Assembly (NCBI RefSeq): GCF_964204645.1
Contig: NC_134028.1
Location: forward strand, 13,381,263 to 13,445,262
Origin: Tubulanus polymorphus
Taxonomy: Eukaryota; Nemertea; Palaeonemertea; Tubulaniformes; Tubulanidae
Reading direction: 5' to 3'
Length of the DNA: 64,000 bases
The notes under the pieces are model-generated. The model searched no databases. It saw nothing but the letters and a program-made list of their open reading frames with translations, and was not told where the DNA came from. The translations under genes and the position numbers were made by a program. Shown here in pieces: positions 33,216 through 43,800 of the stretch (positions are counted from its first letter, which is position 1; the number at the start of each line of letters is the position of its first letter).

Positions 33216-33606
33216 TTAATCCATTAATAATAATCTTGGTTTATTTTCAATGACTTTATGATTTGACTTATTTTCTGGTATGATAGGTTTACTGTCTGTA
33301 CACGGATAACTAAGTTTCCGATTGTCATTGGAATCAACTTTATCGTAAGATTTGAATTTTGATTTATATATTACACCGGATAATATAATAACTGTTACTA
33401 ATCCAATTGTAATATATAATTTATAATTACTTCCAGCATTAGAAGAATTAGATGGATTATTGCCGTATGGCATCATCGGGTGATTCATTTATATCAGTTA
33501 ATTTCTTTTTCTTAGCTTTTTTTAATTCTGAAGATCTTTTACCTAATTCTCTTGCCCATTTAATTTGTTTCTCGGATCTAGCCTTTTTCTTAACGCCATC
33601 ACTCAT
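33216..33606 (-). pseudogene. E1 small basic membrane protein, broken
   Basis: The start ATGAGTGATGG (33606) overlaps the end of the gene upstream. A Lys/Arg-rich N-terminus (KKARSEKQIKWARELGKR) precedes a replaced stretch near 33465-33490 that shifts the frame. After it come one membrane segment (YITIGLVTVIILSGVIY) and a polar tail. The intact form is E2 61856-62245. The replaced stretch contains TGCCATACGGCA, a palindromic word seen in other inserts here. Confidence 0.6.
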
Positions 33607-34201
33607 TTATTTTAGTTAATTTTTGTTCTGATTCATTTTCTGTTTCACTGTTTGGTTGTAGTACATCTGTTTCGTTCTTACCTGATTTATATTCCATAGG
33701 TTTGATGTTCGAAAATGTAATGACACCAGTAGAAATCAATGTCATAACCGATCCTAATTGAAATGAAGCATATCCAACCCATTTTTGTAATTCAGTCATA
33801 ACTAAATAGTCATTTTTCAAATCACTATATAATTTATTTTCATCATCAATTGGTATTAACTGGTTACATAATTTTGAATAACATTTGACAATACCATCTG
33901 AAATAGAATCATTTATTCTAGCTAATCTTGACTCTTCATAAATCTTAAAATATTTTATTACTTTTTCTTTATTCATATTATCTAATTCTTGAAAAGTTAT
34001 TGTTTTACCAATAAACTCTTTAGTTTTTCCACTCGCAATCAATAGTTCTAGATGATGCTTACAATATAAATAGTATTCATAATCTATATTGTTATTAACT
34101 TGAATAGAATTAGAAACAACTGTATCTTTATTATCACTAATACCCAAATCATCTAATGTCTTTTCAATATCAATATTATTCTTATTAGATTTCTTTGACA
34201 T
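33599..34201 (-). CDS. E1 200-aa conserved protein of unknown function
   Basis: Intact. N-terminal polar segment, then DYEYYLYCKHHLELLIASGK, a helical centre (GIVKCYSKLCNQLIPIDDEN), and a hydrophobic stretch near residues 145-165 (ASFQLGSVMTLISTGVITF). The start is ataTAAATGTC. E2 differs mainly in residues 25-35. No motif named. Confidence 0.6.
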   Translation of the reverse strand: MSKKSNKNNIDIEKTLDDLGISDNKDTVVSNSIQVNNNIDYEYYLYCKHHLELLIASGKTKEFIGKTITFQELDNMNKEKVIKYFKIYEESRLARINDSISDGIVKCYSKLCNQLIPIDDENKLYSDLKNDYLVMTELQKWVGYASFQLGSVMTLISTGVITFSNIKPMEYKSGKNETDVLQPNSETENESEQKLTKINE

Positions 34202-34510
34202 TTATATTAGAGGAAAAAAGCAAAAAAAAATATTATAAGTATTCTTCAAATGATACTAGCTAGTTAAAGCTAAAGAATTCTAGTATTAGTTATTGTTTTT
34301 TTAGTATTTTTTATTTGTGATATAAAGTATTCTTTTTTGAAAAGAAAATATTAAAAATATAATAGAATTCACAAGCTAGTTGAAGGTATGTAATTTTTAT
34401 TATATTTTATTTAAATTCTATTTGATATCTCATTACTTTTGTCTATCACTGTGTGGGTGCTGTTTATGGCGCCATCTATTAGGAGCAGTAGTTATAACTG
34501 TCCAGATAAG
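34202..34510. promoter_or_regulatory. E1 AT-rich spacer with conserved hairpin words
   Basis: It contains CTAGCTAGTT and an inverted pair built on AGTATTCTTTTTT/AAAAGAAAATATT, also kept in E2 (62985-63025). 34441-34505 is an E1-only insert (with TGTGGGTGCTGTTTATGGCGCC) that changes the end of the HNH gene. Likely the upstream region of the 200-aa gene. Confidence 0.4.
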
Positions 34511-35185
34511 TCATTTCGGATCCTTGATATCAAATTCCTCAACGTATCGTTCATTATTTGGATTATTATTCCATTGATCAATAAATTTTTTTACTTTTTC
34601 CAGTTGATTCAAATATAACTGTAAATCTATTTTATTAGATTTGATTTGATTTTCTTTCTTTTCTAAAGGTCTTAAATTTTTCCAATTCCAAATAAGTTTT
34701 TTATTGTATTCATCGTTCATGTTAAATTTAGATATTGGTAACACGTGATCAATATGGTAATAATCCCCATAATTATCTATATTCATTTTATCATCGAATT
34801 GAAATATAATCCATGATTTGAGAAATTCATCTGAACAACCCAATAAATTAGATAATGTTTCTGAATGTGTTTCTTTGTTGAATAATTGTGTTAATCTAGA
34901 CCGTAAACATTGTTTCAATCTAAAATTAAGATCTGTTTGATATCTTTCTCTCATATATTCTGTCATATAATCATTATAAGATTCTCTATTATCTTCTCGA
35001 TATTGTTTGGTATATAGTTTAATGCAAGTTTTACAGTAATATTGAAAACCATCTTTGCTAATCTTACGCTTACTTAATTCTGTTAATGATTTATCTAATT
35101 CACATTTAGAACACTTTTTGTAATATATGTTTATAACGCCAGTGTTATTTGTAATATTGATAGTTTGTGGTTGTTCTGGTTCCAT
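34511..35185 (-). CDS. E1 zinc-ribbon HNH endonuclease
   Basis: 224 codons. Cysteine pairs CSKC (about 24-27) and CKTC (about 51-54) form a zinc ribbon. HIDHVLPISKF and WNWKNLRPLEKKEN (about 148-185) form the HNH nuclease core. Such nucleases nick or cut DNA and occur in phages, large DNA viruses and homing elements. The last residues run into an E1-only insert, so the C-terminus differs from E2. Start ataaTAAATGG. It is the outermost minus-strand gene and may help replication, resolution or self-spread (inference). Confidence 0.8.
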   Translation of the reverse strand: MEPEQPQTINITNNTGVINIYYKKCSKCELDKSLTELSKRKISKDGFQYYCKTCIKLYTKQYREDNRESYNDYMTEYMRERYQTDLNFRLKQCLRSRLTQLFNKETHSETLSNLLGCSDEFLKSWIIFQFDDKMNIDNYGDYYHIDHVLPISKFNMNDEYNKKLIWNWKNLRPLEKKENQIKSNKIDLQLYLNQLEKVKKFIDQWNNNPNNERYVEEFDIKDPK

Positions 35186-36625
35186 TTATTATACGTATTT
35201 TTTACTAAATTGGTTAATAATTTATAATCCTCTTCTATTTCTTCGACTAACGTTATCCTTTTTCATTCCTCGCTGCTTTTGATAAGTTTTTTCGATTCCT
35301 TGATATCTAAATCATACAAGCGGCCGGCCATTTATGGCCGGTTTTGCTTAATGCGCATGCGTTAAACATAATTATAAATTCATTCTATAAATTCTGTAAA
35401 ATAGAAACAACACATGCGTTACATGTGTCACATGCGGCCATTTATGGCCGGTTTTGCTTAATGCGCATGTGTTAAACATAATAGAAACGACTGAACATAA
35501 AAATTCACAAATCAGATTTACACAATACATTATACAAGTTGTTCAGTCATTTCTTCTAATACATCATTTGATTTCTATAAATACAATTTATAATTACAAA
35601 CATTTTTTCAATTGCTGGTAAATATTTAACTACATCAACAAATGTTAAACTTAATCATTGGAGTCTCAATGTTTTTGAAATTCTTATATTTCTTCTTCGA
35701 TCTTTTGGTGATTCTACGCCAGTTTCTATTGGTTTGATATCCATTGCTGTTGATTCCTCAGTCAGAAAGAGTATCTTGAGTTTCTCTATCGCTTCTTGAT
35801 GCGTATGACTTTTTATTAATCTAAAAGATATTAGCGGTAACTCTAGCTATCTAAAAGATATACTAAATACACTTAAATATATCTAAAGGTTTCATATTTA
35901 ATAGCCTTAATAACTACAACAAACAGTACTTACATTTAGATTTATAATTGTAAACTATAAACTCCTAATTTCGTTTCGAAAGATAGAATATCCTGAGCAC
36001 AATGTTACAGCATATGTCCATTTCCGGGGTGATTTCTAGAATGAACACGTCGTTGATTAGCCACGTCATCTAGTTCCAGTTATAGAATATTCTACACGTT
36101 TCTGATTATGACGTGTCATAATGTCTCGTCGTTATAGTAACAACTGTAACAGCTGTGAATTTATAGATTTATTCTATAGCTCTGTTAAGCGTCTGATGTG
36201 CGCGCCTATTTATACTATTCTATGCACAGAAACATCTAGAACAAGTGTGTTGAGACTTGCGAATTATGAGACTTTTGATTGGTTAGAGCTTAGTTGTCCA
36301 GAAACATCTAAAAAGCGCGTTGAGACTTGTAAATTATGAGATTTGTGATTCGCTAACGTCCGCCGTATGATGTATAATACACAACACGTTGAGACTTGTA
36401 AATATAGTTGAAAAAAAATCAATAATAAAGGCATTTAGATCAATGAAATTAATTAACTCTTTACAATTGAAATATAAGCTGGTAACATATGTTTACTAGA
36501 GCTAATACAACCAACTATATAGCTGAGTATTATCAGGCGTTTATAACGATTCAACATATTTTTCACTATGTGTTGAGTTCCTTAATTCGATAAATGTCTT
36601 TGCTTTAACCAACTGGACTAAAAAC
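35186..36625. other. E1 right non-coding arm
   Basis: No gene seen. 35321-35370 and 35434-35480 repeat GCGGCCATTTATGGCCGGTT followed by TTGCTTAATGCGCATG. 36200-36400 holds two or three related GTTGAGACTTG segments. The short open frame at 36121-36339 looks like chance. E2 keeps the TTGCTTAATGCGCATG part at about 63930. Confidence 0.55.
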
Positions 36626-36714
36626 AAATGTGTTCTAGTTTTATTGTGTCTTGCTTTTTGGGATTTATCTATATCGATATTACATGTTGGGCAGTAGTAC
36701 TTATTTGCTTCCAT
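36626..36714 (-). pseudogene. Second, headless start of polymerase inside the E1 right terminal repeat
   Basis: From the ATG at 36714 the minus strand reads the first ~29 codons of polymerase (YYCPTCNIDIDK, one finger), near identical to 19612-19700, then diverges. It shows that the terminal repeat was extended by copying the left end or by recombination. Confidence 0.85.
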
Positions 36715-37020
36715 TTTAATACTATATTTTTTATTAAAATTGATTTTAGAAGTTCAATGATTTAAATGTTATTCATATATATATGAATATTTTAAGAGTA
36801 ATAGGGATAATGGGCTTTCAAGCTAAAGGTTGAACGGGCGGGTGAGTAAAAATGAAAAAACATAAAAATAATTACAATTTCTACTTGAATTAGGAGTGAA
36901 ACTCATAAAATGAAAAATAAATTCGAGCGTGTGAGAATTTATTTTTCATTTTTATGAGTTTTGCGAGTAATTCAAGTAGAAATTGTAATTATTTTTATGT
37001 TTTTTCATTTTTTACGAGCT
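36626..37020 (-). repeat. E1 right terminal inverted repeat, outer ~43 bases lost
   Basis: Inverse of 19262-19700. The foldback starts at 36797 (agtaataggg) and runs to acgagctc at 37013-37020, where Gypsy sequence begins. The counterpart of the first 43 bases of the left end is absent. Confidence 0.85.
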
Positions 37021-39276
37021 CCACCAGTTAGAGGCGTCACAGTCCAAAATGAACTCTCCAGCGCCCTCCGAGAAATCTGGGAATGCCAGGATAGGGGAGC
37101 TGGTCAGCTTTTCTTTCAGTCCGTCAAACGCTAGTTGTTGCTTGGATGTCCAGACGAATGGTTCATTTTTCCTCGTAAGGCGGTGTAGCGGGGCTGTCAA
37201 GTCGGCGAAGCCCTTGATGAACTGCGAGTAATATGTCACAAGACCAAGGAAACTACGCAGTTCGGTAACTGACGTTGGGGTCGGCCAATCCCTGACTCTA
37301 TCGCATTTGGCACCGTCGGTTTCGACACCGGCCTCGCTTACTACATGCCCCAAAAACTTGAGGCGCCGCTGGAAAAGCGAGCATTTCCTCGGTTTTAGCT
37401 TGAGACCAGCTTTCTGAAAGCAACGAAATACCTCTTGTAATCGCGTCAGATGGGTTGGTAGATCATGACTAAACACCACTACATCATCCAGGTAGATAAG
37501 GCATGTTTTCCATGCAACATCATCCAGTACCATTGCCATCAGTCTGCTGAATGACGCCGGGGCATTACAGACTCCAAACGGCATGACATTCCACTCAAAT
37601 AGATGGTTTTCAGTCGTGAATGCGGTTTTATGTTTGTCTGATTCCTTTATTGGGACCTGCCAGTATCCGCTGGTTAAATCGAGGGACGAGAACCAGGTTG
37701 CGCCCGATAAAGCCTCTAGGGTACTGTCTATTCGACCTAATGGGTGAGCGTCTTTGACTGTTGCGTCATTGAGTCGGCGGTAATCGCAGCATAGACGCAG
37801 GGAACCATCGGCCTTTTTCGCTAGAACTATTGGGCTTGACCACGGGCTGGTGGATGGCCGGATCAAGTCGTGTTCTAAAAGCTCCTTGGTCGTCCCCTCA
37901 ACAAAAGCTCTCCTACCGGGGGGTAGCCGACGGGGATGTTGTTTTATCGGTGGGTGGTCACCGGTGTCAATCTCGAATTCAAGCGAATCTGTTCGACCAA
38001 TGTCAATGTCTCCCATCGAGAATACTGACTTGTGCTCCCGTGTGATGTCAACAAGCTGTGTTTTCATGTCAGTGGGGATTTCAAGCTGGTCGATTTTTAA
38101 TTCTCTCAAGAGGTCCATGAATTCAGTATTGTCACCACCCTGCAGCTGGATTTTTGGAGTTGACGGGTTTTGAGCATGGTCGTCGACAGTCATGATGTCA
38201 ACTGACTGTAGGGGGCAGAATAGACCAATAGTCTGGCCCCTGTCGACTCTACAAGCCTCATCCGAGAAGTTAGCCAGCCGAACCGGTATCTGGTTTGCCT
38301 CCGGTACCACCAGTGTTTCCCCAGTGCAAAAATTATTCCGTCCACAGCTGCTGATCATCCCTGAGGTCGAATTATTATGAGCATAACTCCGTTTCATGTA
38401 TCCATTTACCACCACCTCGGATCCAGCTGGAATGATTTGGCTCTTACTGATGAACACCCTGCAAGCGCTCGCGCGTTTGGGGCTCTGGCGGACAGGCACC
38501 TCGCTGAGGCTTCCGAAGCAGAGCACTTTGATACGGTAATCTATGTTGCAGCCATATTTCTCGAAGAAATCACTTCCAAGCAAGCAGTCTTGTGCCAAAT
38601 CCTCGCTGACGATCATGGGGACATGAAATTCTTTAGTTCCAACTCTCAGACATACATCAGCTAATCCACGTAACTCCATTGGCTGACCGGTAGCCGTTGT
38701 CACGATTCCTTCGATTGGCCTCAGTGCAGCGGCTTCACCAGTCGGGCTACTAGAGTCCCATACCGAACCTCTAATGATTGTGCAGGAGGCACCAGTGTCC
38801 AGGAGTACCACTGCTTTCGAATGGTCATTTACTACGGCATCACAGAAAAGGCCCGAGGCGTGGAGCCTCACTGTTCCGATATGTGTAACTAAGCTCGTCT
38901 GGGCTGGTTCTGTCCCTGTTGTTTGAACCTTGGTGTCGCGCAACTTGTGACCACTGTTTTCCGTAGCCGGACTGGGAGCCTCACTGTTCTCCGAAGGGTC
39001 ACGTCGATTTTCTTCTATACTTTGGGTATGTTGTGGTGGTCTAACAGTGATGGTTCTAGTAGGATGCGGACCATCAGCAGGTGTATCTCCACTAGAATCA
39101 CATGCCGGGCCAGCAACCACATATCCATCTTGAGGTGTCGTTTGAATATGGTTTGATGGTCTCGATATCATTTGAATATGGTTTGATGGTCTCACGGTGG
39201 TGGGGCTAGTATGATGGTAACCATCAATAGGTGCATCTCTACTTGCATCGCACGTTAGACCATTTGCCATATTCAT
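37021..39276 (-). CDS. Gypsy pol, 5' part: protease, reverse transcriptase, start of RNase H
   Basis: 754 codons counting from ATG 39276, the last few encoded by Maverick sequence. A proline- and Thr-rich leader contains two copies of a SNHIQ segment. The retropepsin motif LLDTGASCTII is near residue 155 and reverse transcriptase from about 460 (LCCDYRRLND, MPFGVCNAP), with catalytic YLDD near 605. It enters RNase H (FILDCDASNW) and is cut by E1. The reading frame is the same as gag, separated only by TAG 39328-39330 and about 17 codons. Confidence 0.88.
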
Positions 39277-39327
39277 CCGATTTTTCCTACGTCTTGCGGG
39301 GGGTATATACAGCGGTACAGGGGGGGA

Positions 39328-40440
39328 CTATTTCCTGATGGGGTTTCCACAGCCCCCCTGAAAACCCCGCTTCTCGTTTCCCTGGTTTCCCTTAGGTAGG
39401 TGGCAGTTACTTGAATAGTGACCACTCCCCCCGCAATTATAGCATTTAACTTGTGGGCACAAGTTTTTGGGGTGGTCTGCATCCCTGCAACGCCAACATT
39501 TGTCATCGGCGGGCGGTCGACGATTGCCATTACCAGAGACAACTGCTTCCAAATGGCCTACTCGAGTCATCAGCGTTCCCATCATCGATTTCAATTCGTC
39601 GAGTTGTTTGGTTATGGCTGAGCTAGTCGAGTCGAGCTGGGTCTGGTTAACGGATACTTTTTGTTTATGAGTCGTGCCCTCAGTCAACCGTCTCGCTGTT
39701 TCCAGAGTCCGTGCTTGAGCGACTGCTGCAGCCAACGAACTTGGCTGGGCAGCATACATTGACTGCTTCGCTGAGACGGGTAGGCTATTACCTTTAAGGA
39801 ATTGGTCTTTGGCCAATTCATCCTGCAGCTCGAAGGCAATGCCAGGGTATGCGTTCCTTGCCAGTTCTGCTAACTCGTCGGCATAGCGTTCCACAGATTC
39901 AGTTGTCTTTTGGTCCCTCCCTTTCAACAACATCTTAAAGTCATCCACAGTCTTTGTTTGTTGGAAACGGGATGATAGCCGCCGACAGAAATCATCATAC
40001 GACAGGCTCGAGTCGGGACGTAGGTTCGAGACAGCCTGGTATGCCTCATGGTCAAGTCGCATCATCAGGTGTGATTTACGCTGTTCGCCCCCGTTGATGC
40101 GAGAACTAATCTGAGCCAGGTCAGCGAACGCGTCAAACCTTTCGAGCCAAACGCGGAAATTGTGTCCCATGGTATAGGGCTTCGGTGCCGGAATATTGTG
40201 CATTTTCGGGGTGGGTGCATCTCTCGTCACGACCCTCTCCATCACTTCAGTCAGTCGCTGGAGGATGGAATCCTCAGATGTTTTCAAATTTTCAGCTTTT
40301 GTCTTCGTTGGACGGCCACGTTTTGGTTTTAACGAGAGGTTACCCTCCCCACTAACCAGGAGGTCATGATGTGCAGCTCCGGCCGTTGGTGACATAGGCC
40401 TAGATAAGGGCTCACACACATCATTCTCAACATCCGACAT
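39328..40440 (-). CDS. Gypsy gag with two CCHC knuckles
   Basis: Chosen start ATG 40440 (MSDVENDVCEP); upstream codons are open but hydrophobic and unlike Gag. A capsid-like region includes FRVWLERFDAFADLAQ and SLSYDDFCRRLSSRFQ. The C-terminus has CWRC-x4-HPKNLC and CYNC-x4-HYSSNC knuckles that bind RNA. It ends at TAG, after which pol continues in the same frame. Confidence 0.88.
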   Translation of the reverse strand: MSDVENDVCEPLSRPMSPTAGAAHHDLLVSGEGNLSLKPKRGRPTKTKAENLKTSEDSILQRLTEVMERVVTRDAPTPKMHNIPAPKPYTMGHNFRVWLERFDAFADLAQISSRINGGEQRKSHLMMRLDHEAYQAVSNLRPDSSLSYDDFCRRLSSRFQQTKTVDDFKMLLKGRDQKTTESVERYADELAELARNAYPGIAFELQDELAKDQFLKGNSLPVSAKQSMYAAQPSSLAAAVAQARTLETARRLTEGTTHKQKVSVNQTQLDSTSSAITKQLDELKSMMGTLMTRVGHLEAVVSGNGNRRPPADDKCWRCRDADHPKNLCPQVKCYNCGGSGHYSSNCHLPKGNQGNEKRGFQGGCGNPIRK

Positions 40441-40660
40441 AATTACTATTCTTTTATATAAATGACACAGAAAATACAGGACCGCAAATAAATGTAGGGG
40501 AAACAGGCACTTAAATAATACTAAATATGTACTAGGAATTACGAAGTAGGTAAAAAAATACGTTAAGTACACACAAAAAGTAACCGTAATTTACACAGAC
40601 TAAACGGAGAAAAACGTGTTCACCGCTTCAACTCAATTTCAACTGGTTTTTTCACAATCA

Positions 40661-40681
40661 AATCCCACTACGCTGCCACCA
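40661..40681 (-). promoter_or_regulatory. Primer binding site, tRNA-Leu type
   Basis: Two bases inside the 5' LTR the minus strand reads TGGTGGCAGCG followed by AGTGGGATTTG. This matches the 3' end of a leucine tRNA acceptor/T-arm apart from a short gap. Confidence 0.7.
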
Positions 40682-40683
40682 GA

Positions 40684-40871
40684 TGTAACGATTCTATTCT
40701 GCCTGTTCCACAGTAGAAGTTTCCTCCAAATATCGACTGAGAGCCCAAAAACCAGTAAAAAGGCGGACAAAAGATATTAACACAATCACCTATTGTTCTG
40801 TATTTTCGAGAGAGAGGGCAGCACCCTCCAGTTACAACATAGAAAACGACTGATGGACATATTCCATCACA
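40684..40871 (-). repeat. 5' LTR of the Gypsy element
   Basis: 188 bp, near identical to 16212-16403. TSD CCGC follows at 40872-40875. Confidence 0.9.
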
Positions 40872-40875
40872 CCGC

Positions 40876-43800
40876 ATTAGATGTGAAACTAGAAAGGATT
40901 CGCCATTGAAATTCATAAATTGACCATCACTGACCACCACTGCCCAAGTGAAACTTCTCAGATATCGTGGTCGAATTCGAAAGTCCTTGTCGTCGTATTG
41001 CTATTTCAAGAAACCAGCAGAAAGTTTTGCTACTGTTTTTGAATGGCGTTGACATGATGGAAATTTATTACCCATAAATGGGTTACACATCTGGATCACA
41101 GCACCTCACTTGCCGCAGTGCGTTATTTTCACTGCATAGTAATGCTAATACATAAACTTTTTTACTACTTGACTCGAATCATCTGAACAGTACTGCGTTT
41201 GAAAACTCAACGAATAGAAAATGTTTGCGGGAAGCGCCTACTAATAAGTTATAATAAGATTAATTAATCGATGCATGAAAAACATTTAAATCACAAGGTG
41301 ACTAACACCCGTCTTTCAACCAATCTGCGCGATACCAATTAATTAAATCATTACACGCATTGGGTTCCTAATATTTGAAATCATGTGATACAATAGTTGT
41401 TCTTTAGACTTGGCCACTTTCATTTCAGAAAACCGCATACTAGACCAGTGGTCACCAAGGCATTAACCATTCCTTCAAGTTTTGAAAATTCGATGGTAAC
41501 GCGGATTCTTCGCCTTTAAAAACTGTTTCGTTAACAGTTTTCTTTATATGAAAAGTGTTCATAGGAATTGAAATTTGGAGTGATATCAGTCACAGCTGTA
41601 ACCCTTTTTCATTGTCAGTTCTTTTTTGGAATTCAAGTAGATCAGTGAAAATATCAATGATGAGGTTCACTTATTATATCAAGTACCGTTTTTACTGTCG
41701 CATGCGAGTCGAAACAAAAAGATCTATCTAACTGCATATCTTCGGGTATAAACTGTGATATCCTTCAGTATGTTATGAATATCTTTAAAAATTTGTGTTC
41801 TAGTGTAATACCCAAAGGTTTAACTATCGGACACAAGATTCGCCATAATCAAAGTTTTTAAGAAAATCGTTCTTCGAGAAAGAAATATCTTTAAAAGAGC
41901 GATTGGCGTCAAACTAATCCATAATGGACTGTTGTGAATTTATTGAATAATCCACCTGAGAAATTTAATGATTTCGAAGCGAAATTTATTCCTATATAAA
42001 TCAAAAATGCATGAATAACTTGACGTTATTTGCGGGTCTCATGAAACACTTTCGTGCGGTCTTTTTAAATCTAAAATAGCATACATACATGCGTGTTTCG
42101 TTATAAACAAGGTTAAATTCCAAACGCACATGAAATATGGAGCCTGTATCACACGATATACACATCTTGAATTTTCTCTAACTACGTAGGCCCTTTCTAA
42201 ATGGGAATTGTTCAGTTTTTTAACGGCCGACATTCGGAGGCACCCAAAAAACTGGTTGTATAGCATTTGAGACTTTCAGTGTAGGGCACATCTCACATCG
42301 ACTCGGCTCGCGGTCGGTGGTTAAATGGGAACACATCTGGTTGTTACTAGTTCAACAGTTGACGAATTCAGAAAACTTTTTTCAAATGTCTTTGATAACT
42401 TTTAAAACATAGTATTCTTCTTAATTACATTTCGCTGATTCCATAGATATTTTTTCATGAAAATTGCTCCAGTTATAACGGATTTAAACATACATGTAAA
42501 ATGATTATTTTCAAAATATTCAATTTTCTCCGATTTTGAAGAAATTCTGACACAATATCATCTCCACTCGACACATGATTTTACTTTGGCGCCTTTGAAG
42601 GGAGTGTCACTTGTTGTTGAGTTCATATTTAGTCAAACAAGAAGATATGCCTGATTCCTTTTTAGAATTTAGATTTCGAAGGATATCATCAAATTGCTAG
42701 AAAGGGACAGCAGCTTTCGGTCATCCGCAAAAAAATACCTAAAATGCTCTCCTAGGGTTATGGAAAAACATGTCACGAAACATACCGAGAATCCTTTGTT
42801 TGGTAGATTGAAATTATTGAACTCTTAAATAGCAACATTCAGAGAAACAAACACATAAGAATATATTCTCGCCCACCCTTGAAAAAAACAACGTGATTTC
42901 AATTGAAGATGACACGTGGCCTCATATCAAATGATATGAACGCAACAGAGCCTATTCATTCTCTTTACGAGGATGGGTCTCCACATTCATAGGATGCGAC
43001 ACGAGATTCGTGGGTACGAATGATGAATACAACTGATAAAGCGCCAATTTCACTGATTCTTGCACATAAAGGTGTTTTAGAGTAATCTAGTTAACAGGCG
43101 TGTTTTAGGAGTATTTTGAATTTAAATTTAAATCGGGGTTCATGACGAATATTGAGCATTCTAGGGCTGGAGCAAGAAACGTGTGGGATCGTCCGCCAAT
43201 GGTATCGCCAAAGAAATAATAAGGAGCCAGTCCGTGGTGGCTATTGAAAGCGACGACCGCATGTGAATGCATTGATTGAATGACATCTCAAAAGTCAGAT
43301 TATATAAAATTGAACATGATATATGGATAGGTTATTCCATATATACTGGTAAAAATGATGCCCAATATGTGATATAAATGTTCAATTAAAAAGTAGAAAC
43401 CGAATCCATAATTCAGTCTGGTATTGTTATAACATCAAACACTCAAATTTAATCCTTTGTTAGATTGGTAGCCAGTGTGTAGATGAGCAAGAATAGTGGT
43501 CCCTAATTTTGAAGTGGACTGTTCAACAAGTTGGAGTTTGCGTAGAGATGAATGAGTTTAAAATGGAGTGGAATTTAGATAATACTGTTTGAATGTCTAT
43601 TACTCAATCTTTTTATTAATCATAAAAAATTGTGGTAAAATATTTCACTCTAGGGTTGGTTTTAGATTGTATCTCTCCATGCCAGAGGTAATCACGGATA
43701 TTGGACTACACAAAATTCCTTGTGTACAGCTCAACTTTTTAAATCCCTGGAAAAGCTCGCCACGGATATATCTCAGTAATGATTAATTTTCCCACAAATT

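Larger units (their letters stand above)
19262..37020 (+). mobile_element. Maverick/Polinton copy E1 (right end truncated)
   Basis: 17.8-kb AT-rich element with terminal inverted repeats (19262-19700 and 36626-37020), PolB, integrase, packaging ATPase and capsid genes, the defining Maverick/Polinton set. Gene order: ten plus-strand genes, a short array, then five or six minus-strand genes. It sits inside Gypsy RNase H. The outermost ~43 bases are missing at the right end, so no target duplication can be read. At least seven genes carry stops or frameshifts. Confidence 0.92.
16212..40871 (-). mobile_element. Ty3/Gypsy LTR retrotransposon, split by Maverick E1
   Basis: LTR, leucine-type primer site, gag, protease-RT-RNase H-integrase, polypurine tract and LTR occur in order on the minus strand, with a 4-bp CCGC duplication outside. 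Without the 17.8-kb Maverick the element is about 6.9 kb. The insertion lies inside RNase H, where a stretch of about 25 codons expected between DASNW and ENYC is missing. GC content is visibly higher than that of the AT-rich insert. Confidence 0.9.

Noticed and set aside
36121-36339. 72-codon plus frame in the E1 right arm
   Set aside because: Overlaps short direct repeats, no counterpart seen and no family resemblance.
36797-37020. Separate MITE at each Maverick edge instead of element ends
   Set aside because: The same foldback occurs at every Maverick end here including the relic, in fixed distance to the first gene, so it belongs to the element.
43589-43786. 65-codon frame in the 40876-45079 gap
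   Set aside because: Chance frame with no motif, splice context or repeat of it elsewhere.
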